Source of the DNA: Pseudomonas sp. LS1212
Lineage (GTDB): Bacteria; Pseudomonadota; Gammaproteobacteria; Pseudomonadales; Pseudomonadaceae
NCBI RefSeq assembly: GCF_024741815.1
Contig: NZ_CP102951.1
Location: forward strand, 3,734,001-3,798,000
DNA length: 64,000 nt
Reading direction: 5' to 3'
Positions within the stretch are counted from its first letter, which is position 1, and each line of letters opens with the position of its first letter. Below, piece after piece: positions 47,548 to 54,554 of the stretch. Position numbers and translations under genes: made by a program. The notes beneath the pieces were generated by a model. It saw nothing but the letters and a program-made list of their open reading frames with translations. It had not been told where the DNA came from and searched no databases.

Positions 47548-47832
47548 ATGAAAAAACGCTCCTTTCTCGTACCGATGGCCACGCTCGCTGCAGCGGTAGC
47601 TACCGAACAAGCTTCAGCGGTAGCCACCCATGAAGTTATCGAACCCAGCACCGACACTACGAACACATTCCAAGCTGAAGCCCCAAGCGAAAACCTATCG
47701 GTTCGCGGTGGCAATGATATGTTTGCTTTTGTTCTGAAACGTGGGGATCAAGGTCAATTGATGGCTTACCACAGCTCTCATAGCTCCCACGCTTCACACA
47801 GCTCCCACCGCTCCCACTACTCAGGCTCGTAA
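47548..47832 (+). CDS. hxsA: His-Xaa-Ser repeat protein HxsA (predicted modified substrate)
   Basis: 94-aa protein. A basic-then-hydrophobic N-terminus (residues 1-24, MKKRSFLVPMATLAAAVA) looks like a leader or signal. A Thr/Glu-rich linker and an RGG (53-55) come next. The C-terminal tract has six uninterrupted H-x-S triplets at 75-92, ending YSGS. Such proteins are found with HxsB, HxsC and HxsD and are presumed to be modified by the two radical SAM enzymes. The stop overlaps the hxsD start by one base. No product is known to me. Confidence 0.92.
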   Translation: MKKRSFLVPMATLAAAVATEQASAVATHEVIEPSTDTTNTFQAEAPSENLSVRGGNDMFAFVLKRGDQGQLMAYHSSHSSHASHSSHRSHYSGS

Positions 47833-48134
47833 TGGCACTCTCGGATACCCTCGCCTTTGATGAGCGGCTTTATGACGTGCAGGTTCTGCAGAAAGCCGCT
47901 TATCGCTCGATCAATTCGCTGACGGTTGATATCACACCCTCTGGGGGGCAGTTTATCTGCGTCGTATCCTCGAATATTGGTGTTGACGAGCCTTCCTTTC
48001 GGTCTGCCGTTCAAGAGTTCAAGAAGGACGTACTCGACTACCAGCTGCGCCATCGGCTGAACGCTGAGACACAGCCGATCAAGAACCTGATCCTTGGACT
48101 GGCCTTTTCAAAAACCGGGCTGATCAGTGAGTAA
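47832..48134 (+). CDS. hxsD: His-Xaa-Ser system protein HxsD
   Basis: 100-aa soluble protein. A conserved-looking start VQVLQKAAYRSINSLTVDI is followed by the FKKDVLDYQLRHRL helix. No catalytic motif is visible. In Hxs loci it lies between substrate and maturases, and its size would suit a peptide-binding or chaperone role (inference). Its ATG overlaps the hxsA stop; its end overlaps hxsB by 8 bp, so expression is tightly coupled. Confidence 0.87.
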   Translation: MALSDTLAFDERLYDVQVLQKAAYRSINSLTVDITPSGGQFICVVSSNIGVDEPSFRSAVQEFKKDVLDYQLRHRLNAETQPIKNLILGLAFSKTGLISE

Positions 48135-49584
48135 ATTCCAAAAGCTGGAGTTCTACGCGCAGCAACGACCCTACGAGTTGCTGCCCTTCAAGTTTGACCG
48201 CCTGAATGACGATGAGTACGTAATCACCAACATGGCAGGTGAGTTTCACGTCATACCGGTGCCGATGCTTGAGCCGATCATCAGCAGAACGCTTCCGCTC
48301 TCATCAGAGCTGATCCCTACGCTCCGATCCAAGCAGTTTATTCGCTTTGCGGATGAACAGGCACCGCTTCAGCTCCTTGCACTCAAGATCCGTACGCGAT
48401 TGTCCCGGCTGGCCCAGTTCACTAATCTGCATATCTTTGTGGTGACCCTTCGCTGCGACCATAGCTGCCCGTATTGCCAGGTATCGAGGCAGTCGGAGAG
48501 CAAAGGCGAATTCGACATGACCACGGAGATGGCAGACAAGTCGTTGGATTTCGTTTTTAGGTCTCCGAATCCAGCCATCAAAATTGAATTTCAGGGTGGC
48601 GAGCCGCTGCTGAATTTCGAGATGGTGAAGTACGTCGTCCTTGAGGCAAAAAAACGCAACCTGCAGGAAGGTCGTGACCTGCAGTTCGTCATTGCGACCA
48701 CGCTATCGCTCCTGAACGATGACGTGCTCGATTTCTGTAAGCAGCACAACATTGTGCTTTCATCCTCGCTCGATGGGCCAATGGATCTGCATAATGCAAA
48801 TCGCCCACGGCCAGGCCGAGATAGTCACCAGCGTTTCGAGGAAGGCTTGAAGAAAGCCCGTGCAGTCCTCGGTTATGACCAAGTGTCAGCCCTGATGACA
48901 ACCACAGATAAGAGCCTGCCACGAGCACGCGACATCATTGATGAATACTTGCGCCTGGGCTTTGATGGCATCTTCCTCCGCACGCTCTCCCCTTACGGCT
49001 TTGCGATCAAGACCAAGAAATTCATGTCGTATGACACCGAGCGCTGGCTGGAGTTTTACAAGGAAGGTCTTGAGTACATCATTGAACTGAACAAGTCTGG
49101 CATACGATTTGTAGAGCAGTATTCCGCGCTCGTACTGACAAAAATGCTGACATCCGGGGACCCTGGGTTTGTTGATTTGATGAACCCTGCCGGTGCTGGT
49201 ATCGCAGCCATCGTGTTCAACTACGACGGATCGGTCTATGCCTCGGATGAAAGCCGTATGCTTGCCGAAATGGGTGACCATACGTTCCGGCTGGGCAACA
49301 TTCTTGAGCATTCATATGAGGAGGTCATCCTCTCTGATCAGCTTCTGGACGCACTGGAAAATTCGTTCACCTTAAGCGTGCCAATGTGCTCTGACTGTGC
49401 ATTTGAACCTTACTGTGGCGCTGAGCCCGTCTACCATCACGCCATCCACAAGGACGTGGTGGCAAGAAAACCTGAGTCCTCTTTCTGCAAGCGAAATATG
49501 GCGATTTTCAAGCATCTCATTGAGCTGATGGAAAGCGATGAGCAAACGAAACGGATTTTTATGGGTTGGGCCAACCGATGCTGA
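48127..49584 (+). CDS. hxsB: His-Xaa-Ser system radical SAM maturase HxsB
   Basis: 485-aa radical SAM enzyme. Residues 1-95 form an N-terminal region that may bind the peptide. The [4Fe-4S]-SAM motif CxxxCxxC is at Cys110, Cys114 and Cys117 (LRCDHSCPYCQ), with FQGGEPLL as the GGE motif. The C-terminus has a SPASM-type cluster region (MCSDCAFEPYCGAEP and a later SFCKRN). It starts at a GTG at 48127 inside hxsD. It is expected to modify HxsA; the chemistry is unknown. Confidence 0.92.
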   Translation: MSKFQKLEFYAQQRPYELLPFKFDRLNDDEYVITNMAGEFHVIPVPMLEPIISRTLPLSSELIPTLRSKQFIRFADEQAPLQLLALKIRTRLSRLAQFTNLHIFVVTLRCDHSCPYCQVSRQSESKGEFDMTTEMADKSLDFVFRSPNPAIKIEFQGGEPLLNFEMVKYVVLEAKKRNLQEGRDLQFVIATTLSLLNDDVLDFCKQHNIVLSSSLDGPMDLHNANRPRPGRDSHQRFEEGLKKARAVLGYDQVSALMTTTDKSLPRARDIIDEYLRLGFDGIFLRTLSPYGFAIKTKKFMSYDTERWLEFYKEGLEYIIELNKSGIRFVEQYSALVLTKMLTSGDPGFVDLMNPAGAGIAAIVFNYDGSVYASDESRMLAEMGDHTFRLGNILEHSYEEVILSDQLLDALENSFTLSVPMCSDCAFEPYCGAEPVYHHAIHKDVVARKPESSFCKRNMAIFKHLIELMESDEQTKRIFMGWANRC

Positions 49585-50742
49585 AACTCGGCGGAAAGAT
49601 TATCCGCATCCATGCGGTGGATGTTCACAAGGACCTCACCTTGGTCAAGGTGTCGACCAGCCGGAATCTGCCTGAAGTCTTGCGACGGGAAATGGCCTAT
49701 CTGGTTTCCGATCACCAGATCCCCCGAGGATTCGCGCACTATCTTCTGCTTGAAAAGCATCGGCAGTTGGTTGAGATGCTGCCTTCCGACTCTGATTACT
49801 CAGTCCTACCGAATGACTACAGCTACATCGGCGATAGCGACGTTGTCCGGCTTTCAGCAGATCGTCAAAGCATCCGCGTGCTGTTTCGGGCATCGTCGCC
49901 GCACAACAGCATCCTGGTCACCGAGCAGTGCAATCATTACTGCCTTATGTGTTCGCAACCGCCTAAGGCAGCTGATGATTCGTGGATACTTGACGAAGTC
50001 GAGAGCCTGATTCCGCTCATTCCAAAATGATACCCGCGAGCTGGGGTTTACTGGGGGCGAGCCGACGACCAACCGGGAACGTTTCCTTAAGATCATCAGC
50101 CTGACAAAAAGTTATCTGCCAAGGACCGCAATCCACATTCTCTCGAACGGGCGCAGCTTTAAGGACCCAGCGTTCGCTGAAAAGTATGCGCAGATTGAAT
50201 TGCCCGACGCGATGATCGGAATACCTGTCTATTCGGACGATCCGACGCTGCATGACTACATCGTCCAGGTCCAAGGCGCATTCGATGAAACCATTCAGGG
50301 CATTCTCAATCTGAAGCGCTTGGGCCAGAAGGTTGAGATCCGAGTCGTCATTCACAAGCTATCTGTGCAGCGCCTGCCTGAACTGTGTGAGTTCATCGCA
50401 CGCAATCTGCTGTTTGTTGACCATGTGGCGCTGATGGGCCTTGAGATGATGGGCTTCACCAGGGCCAATCTCGATGAGCTGTGGATCGACCCAATCGAGT
50501 ACAAAGACACACTCAGCAAATCAGTTGGCATTCTGGCCAAGTACGGCATGAATATCTCGGTCTACAATCATCAGCTGTGCTTGGTGAATCCGGACATTCA
50601 ACCCTACTACCGCAAATCAATCAGCGACTGGAAGAATGAGTACGCGCCTGAGTGCCAGAGCTGCACAAAACAGCGCGAATGCGGGGGCTTTTTCGCATCA
50701 GGTGTTAAATTCGGCTACAGCAAGCACCTAATCCCATTCTGA
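49578..50742 (+). pseudogene. hxsC: His-Xaa-Ser system radical SAM maturase HxsC, interrupted by a +1 frameshift
   Basis: The second maturase of the system. Frame one (49578-50030, 150 aa) holds the CxxxCxxC motif at Cys118, Cys122 and Cys125 (EQCNHYCLMCSQ) and ends at TGA 50028-50030. Reading continues in the next frame from GAT at 50029 with LGFTGGEPT (the GGE motif) to a C-terminal CQSCTKQRECGG. Deleting one A from the A4 run at 50024-50027 joins the frames into a 387-aa protein. ATG 49578 overlaps the hxsB end. It is a homopolymer slip, sequencing error or recoding site; mutation seems most likely. Confidence 0.88.
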
Positions 50743-50773
50743 CTTTGGCTTCAAATCTGTCAGCCGCAGAACG

Positions 50774-50830
50774 TCCTCGATGCAAGCGGCTGGCTTACCC
50801 ATAGCGTTCGCGCAGGCGATTTTGGGGCAT
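50774..50830 (+). pseudogene. relic of a second tyrosine recombinase (C-terminal fragment)
   Basis: Nineteen codons read SSMQAAGLPIAFAQAILGH. They align without gaps to SSLQAEGVPVAYAQAITGH of the intact integrase (47181-47237 region), 13 of 19 identical and the rest mostly conservative. The flanking sequence has no further similarity and no intact frame. It marks an older integrase end just after hxsC. Confidence 0.65.
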
Positions 50831-50885
50831 GCTTTGCCGTTGAGAAGACCAACGGGGCCATTTCCCCAGCCCTGCGCTGACTGCC

Positions 50886-51222
50886 AGAAAAATCGACCTC
50901 GAATAACGCTCGCCACGCGACGATCCTCACCCAGGCAATGCCAATGGGTGGGATTCCAGTTGCATCGAACCTGCGCAATCTGACGGGCTTCGAAAAACCC
51001 TCACTATGTCAGTCGTTCCGAGCTTTACCTGACCACCCAGCGCGGTCTTTCCTCCGATCACCCGAAAAATCGACCTTCTGTGACGCTCACCACGCGACGA
51101 TTCCAACTCAGGTAATGCCGATGGGATGGGGTCGCGCTTGCACCTCTCCTGCGGTCCTCTGCTGGGCTTCCAAAAACCCTCACTGTATCCGGCTGTGCAA
51201 AACCCCTCACTATGGCAACAGG
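50886..51222 (+). repeat. two imperfect ~180-bp direct repeats
   Basis: Unit 1 (about 50886-51064) and unit 2 (about 51065-51222) share GAAAAATCGACCT, ACGCTC-CCACGCGACGAT, CAGG-AATGCC-ATGGG and GGGCTTC-AAAAACCCTCAC in the same order at 179-181-bp spacing. AAAACCCCTCACTATG occurs once more at 51202-51217. There is no intact gene. This pattern resembles the repeated protein-binding ends of transposons or iterons, but I cannot assign a family. Confidence 0.65.
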
Positions 51223-51261
51223 CACTCCCGCTTGTTGATCAGCCAGCAGGAGGGGCCAGTC

Positions 51262-51861
51262 ATGACAATCACGCTACTCACACTCAAACAGCTTGCCGAA
51301 CTGGACCAGCGAATTGCAGCCCGAGCCGATGCTTTGATTGCAGCCCGAACGGGGCGCATCCAGATCCAGCCCAAGCCATCCAAGGAAATCACCACCAGCA
51401 ACCGAGGCAGACCGCCCAAGTCAATCGCCAATCCTTTCTATTTATTCATCGGTGCAACCACCAATTATGGTCGTTATCCCTTGTTCGCAATGGACATTAT
51501 TGTGGGCATCGCACGGCTGGACTGGCATGACCGGCGAATTGGTACTGGCGGGAAATCCATGCCGTTGTCAGTTCGGAATCTCGTGGTCATTCTTGAGATG
51601 CTCGAAAAGGTGACATCGGAATCTGTCTGCCAGACTCTACGCTTAGCGGAAAGACACGCCCAAAGATATGTCAAGGCAATCGAACTAATCATCCCGCACA
51701 TGATGAGGGCCAGACCCAAATCGCTGATTCTCGACATGGAGGAAATCCACGAACCTGGCAACCACGACCACGACTGGGAAGACATCGACGAACTGATCCA
51801 GCCGGACCCCGATGAGTTAGCCAAGTTGCATCACGACCTTCGGACTTTGGGAGTCGATTGA
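51262..51861 (+). CDS. element-encoded protein of unknown function (200 aa)
   Basis: ATG 51262 has a strong CAGGAGGGG ribosome-binding site; the frame extends upstream only through repeat sequence. The 199-residue product has a Leu/Ala-rich N-terminal helix, a basic linker (RGRPPKS near residue 52), a central hydrophobic region, and a possible helix-turn-helix (ESVCQTLRLAERHAQRYVKA, about 114-133). An acidic tail (DHDWEDIDELIQPDPDE) ends it. It may be a DNA-binding accessory or control protein; I recognise no family. Confidence 0.65.
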   Translation: MTITLLTLKQLAELDQRIAARADALIAARTGRIQIQPKPSKEITTSNRGRPPKSIANPFYLFIGATTNYGRYPLFAMDIIVGIARLDWHDRRIGTGGKSMPLSVRNLVVILEMLEKVTSESVCQTLRLAERHAQRYVKAIELIIPHMMRARPKSLILDMEEIHEPGNHDHDWEDIDELIQPDPDELAKLHHDLRTLGVD

Positions 51862-52211
51862 ATTACCGCCGCATATATAAAGAACCTTGAAGATGAACCC
51901 TTGCGGACCAGTTCGATCAACTTGGAGACCCCTTGATGCAAAGCATCGTAAGGAGGGAGGTTGTGATGAATATCACCTCCCCTCGATAAGGACATCTTGA
52001 AGGAACCTATCCGCTTCACCTCAACGAGCCCAAGTCTGGGCCGATGAACCCTCTCGCCCGTCGCTGGGCAATTGTCAGCTTGATACTGGCAGTCAACCAA
52101 ACAGAGTCTTTCTGATTGTTCCCTGTGCCACTCGCCAGAACCCTTGTCGTGGGTCTCTGTGCTGGCCCGTGGGAGCGAACTCAGGGAGCAATCAAAAGGA
52201 GAACCGACACT
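51862..52211 (+). other. gene-free stretch before the KilA-N-like gene
   Basis: 350 bp without a convincing gene. It includes a hairpin (GTGAT/ATCAC with outer GGAGG/CCTCC, 51955-51981 region) and, at its end, the AAAAGGAG ribosome-binding site of the next gene. A short operator or leader is possible, but nothing more specific is seen. Confidence 0.4.
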
Positions 52212-52931
52212 ATGTTAACCAACACCCAAACCGAGCTGCTGCCTATCGTTATCGAAGGGCACACCTTCAAGCCGAACGCTGAGGGCCAGTGGGACCATAA
52301 CGAAATCCACCGTGGATTGGGACTGCCTGAATCCAAACGACCGTCCGAGTGGCGCAACGCTATTGCCGCTGAGTTACGAACCTCCGGAGATTTGCGGAGC
52401 TTTGACGGTAGCGGGACCTTTGGTACTGAGGCCGGGACCATCGCCTACGCTATGTGGGTCTCAACCGAGTTCTACCGGATGGTCATACACGCTTTCGTGA
52501 CCATGCGTAACGACTCCATCCTGAGCGCCCGTATGGCCCTGCTGGCCGCCGCTGAGGCAGACACCAAGCTCGCCAAGGCCGTCCCTAAGGCTGACCTGAT
52601 CGACACCCGCCTGACTGGCCTCGGGATCACCTGGAGCCAAGCCTGCAAGCTGGCCGGAGTGACCAAGCCTCAACTGGCTAAGCAGTATCTGGTCTACATC
52701 GAGCGGTTCATCTCCAAGGATCACCCGACCGAATACCGCAAGATCCTCAAACCGTCCCCTACAGGCTTCTCGCTGGGCTACTTCAAGTCCTGCTCCCTGA
52801 GCTTCGGTAATGAAGATGGCTACCGTGTCACCGCCAAAGGTCTTGCATGGCTCCAAGGGAAAGCTCAAGAGATCAATACGGCTATCGCTGAGAGGGCTCG
52901 TAGAGAGGCCGCTGTGCGCCGCAAGAAGTAA
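52212..52931 (+). CDS. phage-type KilA-N/antirepressor-like protein
   Basis: 239-aa protein. The N-terminal 110 residues resemble KilA-N/phage antirepressor domains (IEGHTFKPNAEGQWDHNEIH, then TIAYAMWVSTEFYRMVIHAF). The C-terminal half is helical and basic, with GITWSQACKLAGVTKPQLAK as a possible HTH, ending RREAAVRRKK. ATG 52212 has AAAAGGAG upstream. It is probably a DNA-binding control gene of the element; the assignment rests on pattern memory only. Confidence 0.6.
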   Translation: MLTNTQTELLPIVIEGHTFKPNAEGQWDHNEIHRGLGLPESKRPSEWRNAIAAELRTSGDLRSFDGSGTFGTEAGTIAYAMWVSTEFYRMVIHAFVTMRNDSILSARMALLAAAEADTKLAKAVPKADLIDTRLTGLGITWSQACKLAGVTKPQLAKQYLVYIERFISKDHPTEYRKILKPSPTGFSLGYFKSCSLSFGNEDGYRVTAKGLAWLQGKAQEINTAIAERARREAAVRRKK

Positions 52932-52949
52932 CCCCAACAGGAGAACCCA

Positions 52950-53018
52950 ATGGACAAGCTACAGGCTGTCTATTGGGTCCTGTGGCTGTGGACGCATAGG
53001 CGCCATCGACCACCGTAA
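52950..53018 (+). CDS. tiny ORF (22 aa)
   Basis: An ATG after ACAGGAGAACCCA opens 22 codons starting MDKLQAVYWVLWLW, with an aromatic, possibly membrane-inserting centre and a basic end. The good ribosome-binding site and tight spacing to the next ORF are the only support. Confidence 0.35.
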   Translation: MDKLQAVYWVLWLWTHRRHRPP

Positions 53019-53027
53019 GGACCCCCA

Positions 53028-53159
53028 ATGGGAAAATGCAGAAAATTTGGGGATGACCATCTCATTAAGAAATCCCGCGCGGGTTCCCCCGTATGCCCTC
53101 GCGCAGGCCCTCACAGGCGCCATAAGGCCCCCTCGCAGGTGCGCGATAAGGACCCCTGA
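53028..53159 (+). CDS. tiny ORF (43 aa), basic
   Basis: The ATG at 53028 follows TAAGGACCCCCA, nine bases after the previous stop. The 43-aa product (MGKCRKFGDDHLIKKSRAGS at the start) is strongly basic with no recognisable motif. It is the last ORF before the tesA 3' end carried by the element. Confidence 0.35.
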   Translation: MGKCRKFGDDHLIKKSRAGSPVCPRAGPHRRHKAPSQVRDKDP

Positions 53160-53163
53160 CATA

Positions 53164-53194
53164 TGGGACAAAGGTGGGCCAAAGCTGTTACAAA
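53164..53194 (+). repeat. candidate integrase arm-type sites, right end
   Basis: TGGGACAAAG, TGGGCCAAAG and CTGTTACAAA follow each other here and match the words at 45901-45920 in the integrase gene. Repeated words near both ends of an integrating element are what arm-type recombinase sites look like. Confidence 0.4.
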
Positions 53195-53260
53195 ACGCTC
53201 TGGACAGGCTCAACGACTGCTCCCTACAATTGAGTCTTCCTGATCCTCTCAGGGATTACT

Positions 53261-53866
53261 TCAAAGCAGCGGCTTCAGCATCGGCCACACGTTATCCAGT
53301 AGTCGGGGCTGAGCTTCAGCGGTAGGGTGAATTCCATCACTCTGATTCATGGAAGGCACGCCACCTATTCCCTCCAGCAAGAAAGGCACCAAGGGAATGT
53401 CATTCTCTTTGGCTACTTTAGGGAACACTTCAGCGAAAGCCGTTGTGTAGCGAACACCGTAATTTGGCGGTAAGCGCATACCCAAAAGCAGCACCTTGGC
53501 CCCTGCCTTCTTCGACTGCTGAATCATCGACGCAAGATTTTGTTGCAATTGCGTGGGAAGCTGCCCACGCAGCCCGTCGTTACCGCCCAGCTCCAGGATC
53601 ACCAGTGCCGGCTTGTGCGCTGCAAGCAGCGCCGGCAGCCGCGCCTGGCCCCCGGCACTGGTGTCGCCACTGATCGAGGCATTGACCACCTTGTCGTCGA
53701 AACCCTCGCGCTCAAGGCGTTGCTGCAGCAGCGATACCCACCCTTGCCGGGTATCCAGGCCGAAAGCCGCGCTGATACTATCGCCAACGACCAGGACAGT
53801 ACCCGCCGCTGCGCCTTGAGCCATGCACATCAATGCCAGGCCAGCACTTATCAACCACACTCGCAT
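53261..53866 (-). CDS. tesA: TesA multifunctional acyl-CoA thioesterase/protease/lysophospholipase, chimeric after insertion
   Basis: 201-aa periplasmic SGNH hydrolase. The signal peptide is at about 1-21, nucleophile Ser30 in VVGDSISAAF, Gly in SGDTSAGG, Asn96 in GGNDG, and Asp177/His180 in SDGIHP. Residues 1 to about 107 are host-coded. From the att core (107-115) to the end the protein is coded by the element, which thereby resupplies the catalytic Asp-His. The start is ATG 53866 behind GGAGAG. The 3' part has lower GC than the 5' part. It is divergent from ybbA by 10 bp, as in enterics. Confidence 0.95.
   Translation of the reverse strand: MRVWLISAGLALMCMAQGAAAGTVLVVGDSISAAFGLDTRQGWVSLLQQRLEREGFDDKVVNASISGDTSAGGQARLPALLAAHKPALVILELGGNDGLRGQLPTQLQQNLASMIQQSKKAGAKVLLLGMRLPPNYGVRYTTAFAEVFPKVAKENDIPLVPFLLEGIGGVPSMNQSDGIHPTAEAQPRLLDNVWPMLKPLL
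53523..53549. repeat. right attachment site (27-bp core) within tesA
   Basis: An exact copy of 45803-45829. Recombination between the two would excise the element and restore the host's own tesA 3' end. Confidence 0.93.
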
Positions 53867-53876
53867 CGGACTCTCC

Positions 53877-54554
53877 ATGGCAATTCTGTCAGCGCGCAAC
53901 CTTAGCAAAGTGGTCCCCAGCGCGGAAGGTGAACTGACCATCCTGCACCGGTTGTCCCTTGAGCTCAAACAAGGCGACAGCCTGGCCATCGTCGGCGCCT
54001 CGGGCTCGGGCAAGTCGACCCTGCTCGGCCTGCTCGCCGGGCTGGACCTGCCCAGCGCCGGGAGCGTGACCCTGGCCGGCCAGGACCTCGGCAGCCTGGA
54101 CGAGGACCAGCGCGCACGGGTACGCGCCGAACACGTAGGCTTTGTGTTCCAGTCCTTTCAGCTGCTCGACAGCCTCAACGCCCTGGAAAACGTCATGCTG
54201 CCGCTTGAACTCGACGGTCGCAAGGATGCCCGCGAGCATGCCCGCAGCCTGCTCGAGCGAGTCGGCCTGGGCCAGCGCCTGAGTCACTCGCCACGCCAGC
54301 TTTCCGGGGGCGAGCAACAGCGGGTGGCCATTGCCCGGGCATTCGCCGCCGAGCCGGCGGTGCTGTTCGCCGACGAGCCGACCGGCAACCTGGACAGCCA
54401 CACCGGTGAGCGCATCAGCGACCTGCTGTTCGAGCTCAACCAGGAACGTGGTACCACCCTGGTACTGGTGACCCACGACGTGCGCCTGGCCCATCGCTGC
54501 CGGCGCCAGATTCGCCTGGATGCCGGCCATCTGGTCGCCCCGCTGGAGGCCTGA
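53877..54554 (+). CDS. ABC transporter ATP-binding protein, YbbA type
   Basis: 225-aa ATPase of the LolD/MacB-like family. It has Walker A GASGSGKST (about 43-51), signature LSGGEQQR, Walker B VLFADEP and H-loop VTHD. The start is ATG 53877, 10 bp from the divergent tesA. Its stop overlaps the permease gene by one base. The tesA-ybbA-ybbP neighbourhood is conserved across gammaproteobacteria; the substrate is unproven, and lipid or lipoprotein handling is often suggested. Confidence 0.92.
   Translation: MAILSARNLSKVVPSAEGELTILHRLSLELKQGDSLAIVGASGSGKSTLLGLLAGLDLPSAGSVTLAGQDLGSLDEDQRARVRAEHVGFVFQSFQLLDSLNALENVMLPLELDGRKDAREHARSLLERVGLGQRLSHSPRQLSGGEQQRVAIARAFAAEPAVLFADEPTGNLDSHTGERISDLLFELNQERGTTLVLVTHDVRLAHRCRRQIRLDAGHLVAPLEA

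Larger units (their letters stand above)
45803..53549. mobile_element. integrative element inserted in tesA, carrying a His-Xaa-Ser (Hxs) system
   Basis: Bounded by 27-bp identical direct repeats (45803-45829, 53523-53549) and coding for a tyrosine recombinase next to the left end. Size is about 7.7 kb. Contents in order are integrase, hxsA, hxsD, hxsB, hxsC (frameshifted), an integrase relic, a tandem repeat, a 200-aa unknown, a KilA-N-like gene, two tiny ORFs and a replacement tesA 3' end. No replication, conjugation or capsid genes are seen, so it is probably a satellite-like or degraded island mobilised only by its integrase or a helper. Confidence 0.9.

Noticed and set aside
47755..47829. 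H-x-S tract of HxsA as mere low-complexity DNA repeat
   Set aside because: Codons for Ser and the x position vary (AGC, TCT, TCA, TCC), and the four-gene context fits the Hxs family, so selection acts on the peptide.
50020..50034. RF2-type programmed +1 frameshift as the sole explanation in hxsC
   Set aside because: The TGA context is suggestive, but there is no Shine-Dalgarno-like stimulator three to six bases upstream; a homopolymer A3-to-A4 change explains the sequence more simply.
50728..50916. 62-codon minus-strand ORF after hxsC
   Set aside because: No ribosome-binding site or recognisable domain, and it overlaps the integrase relic and the start of the tandem repeat.
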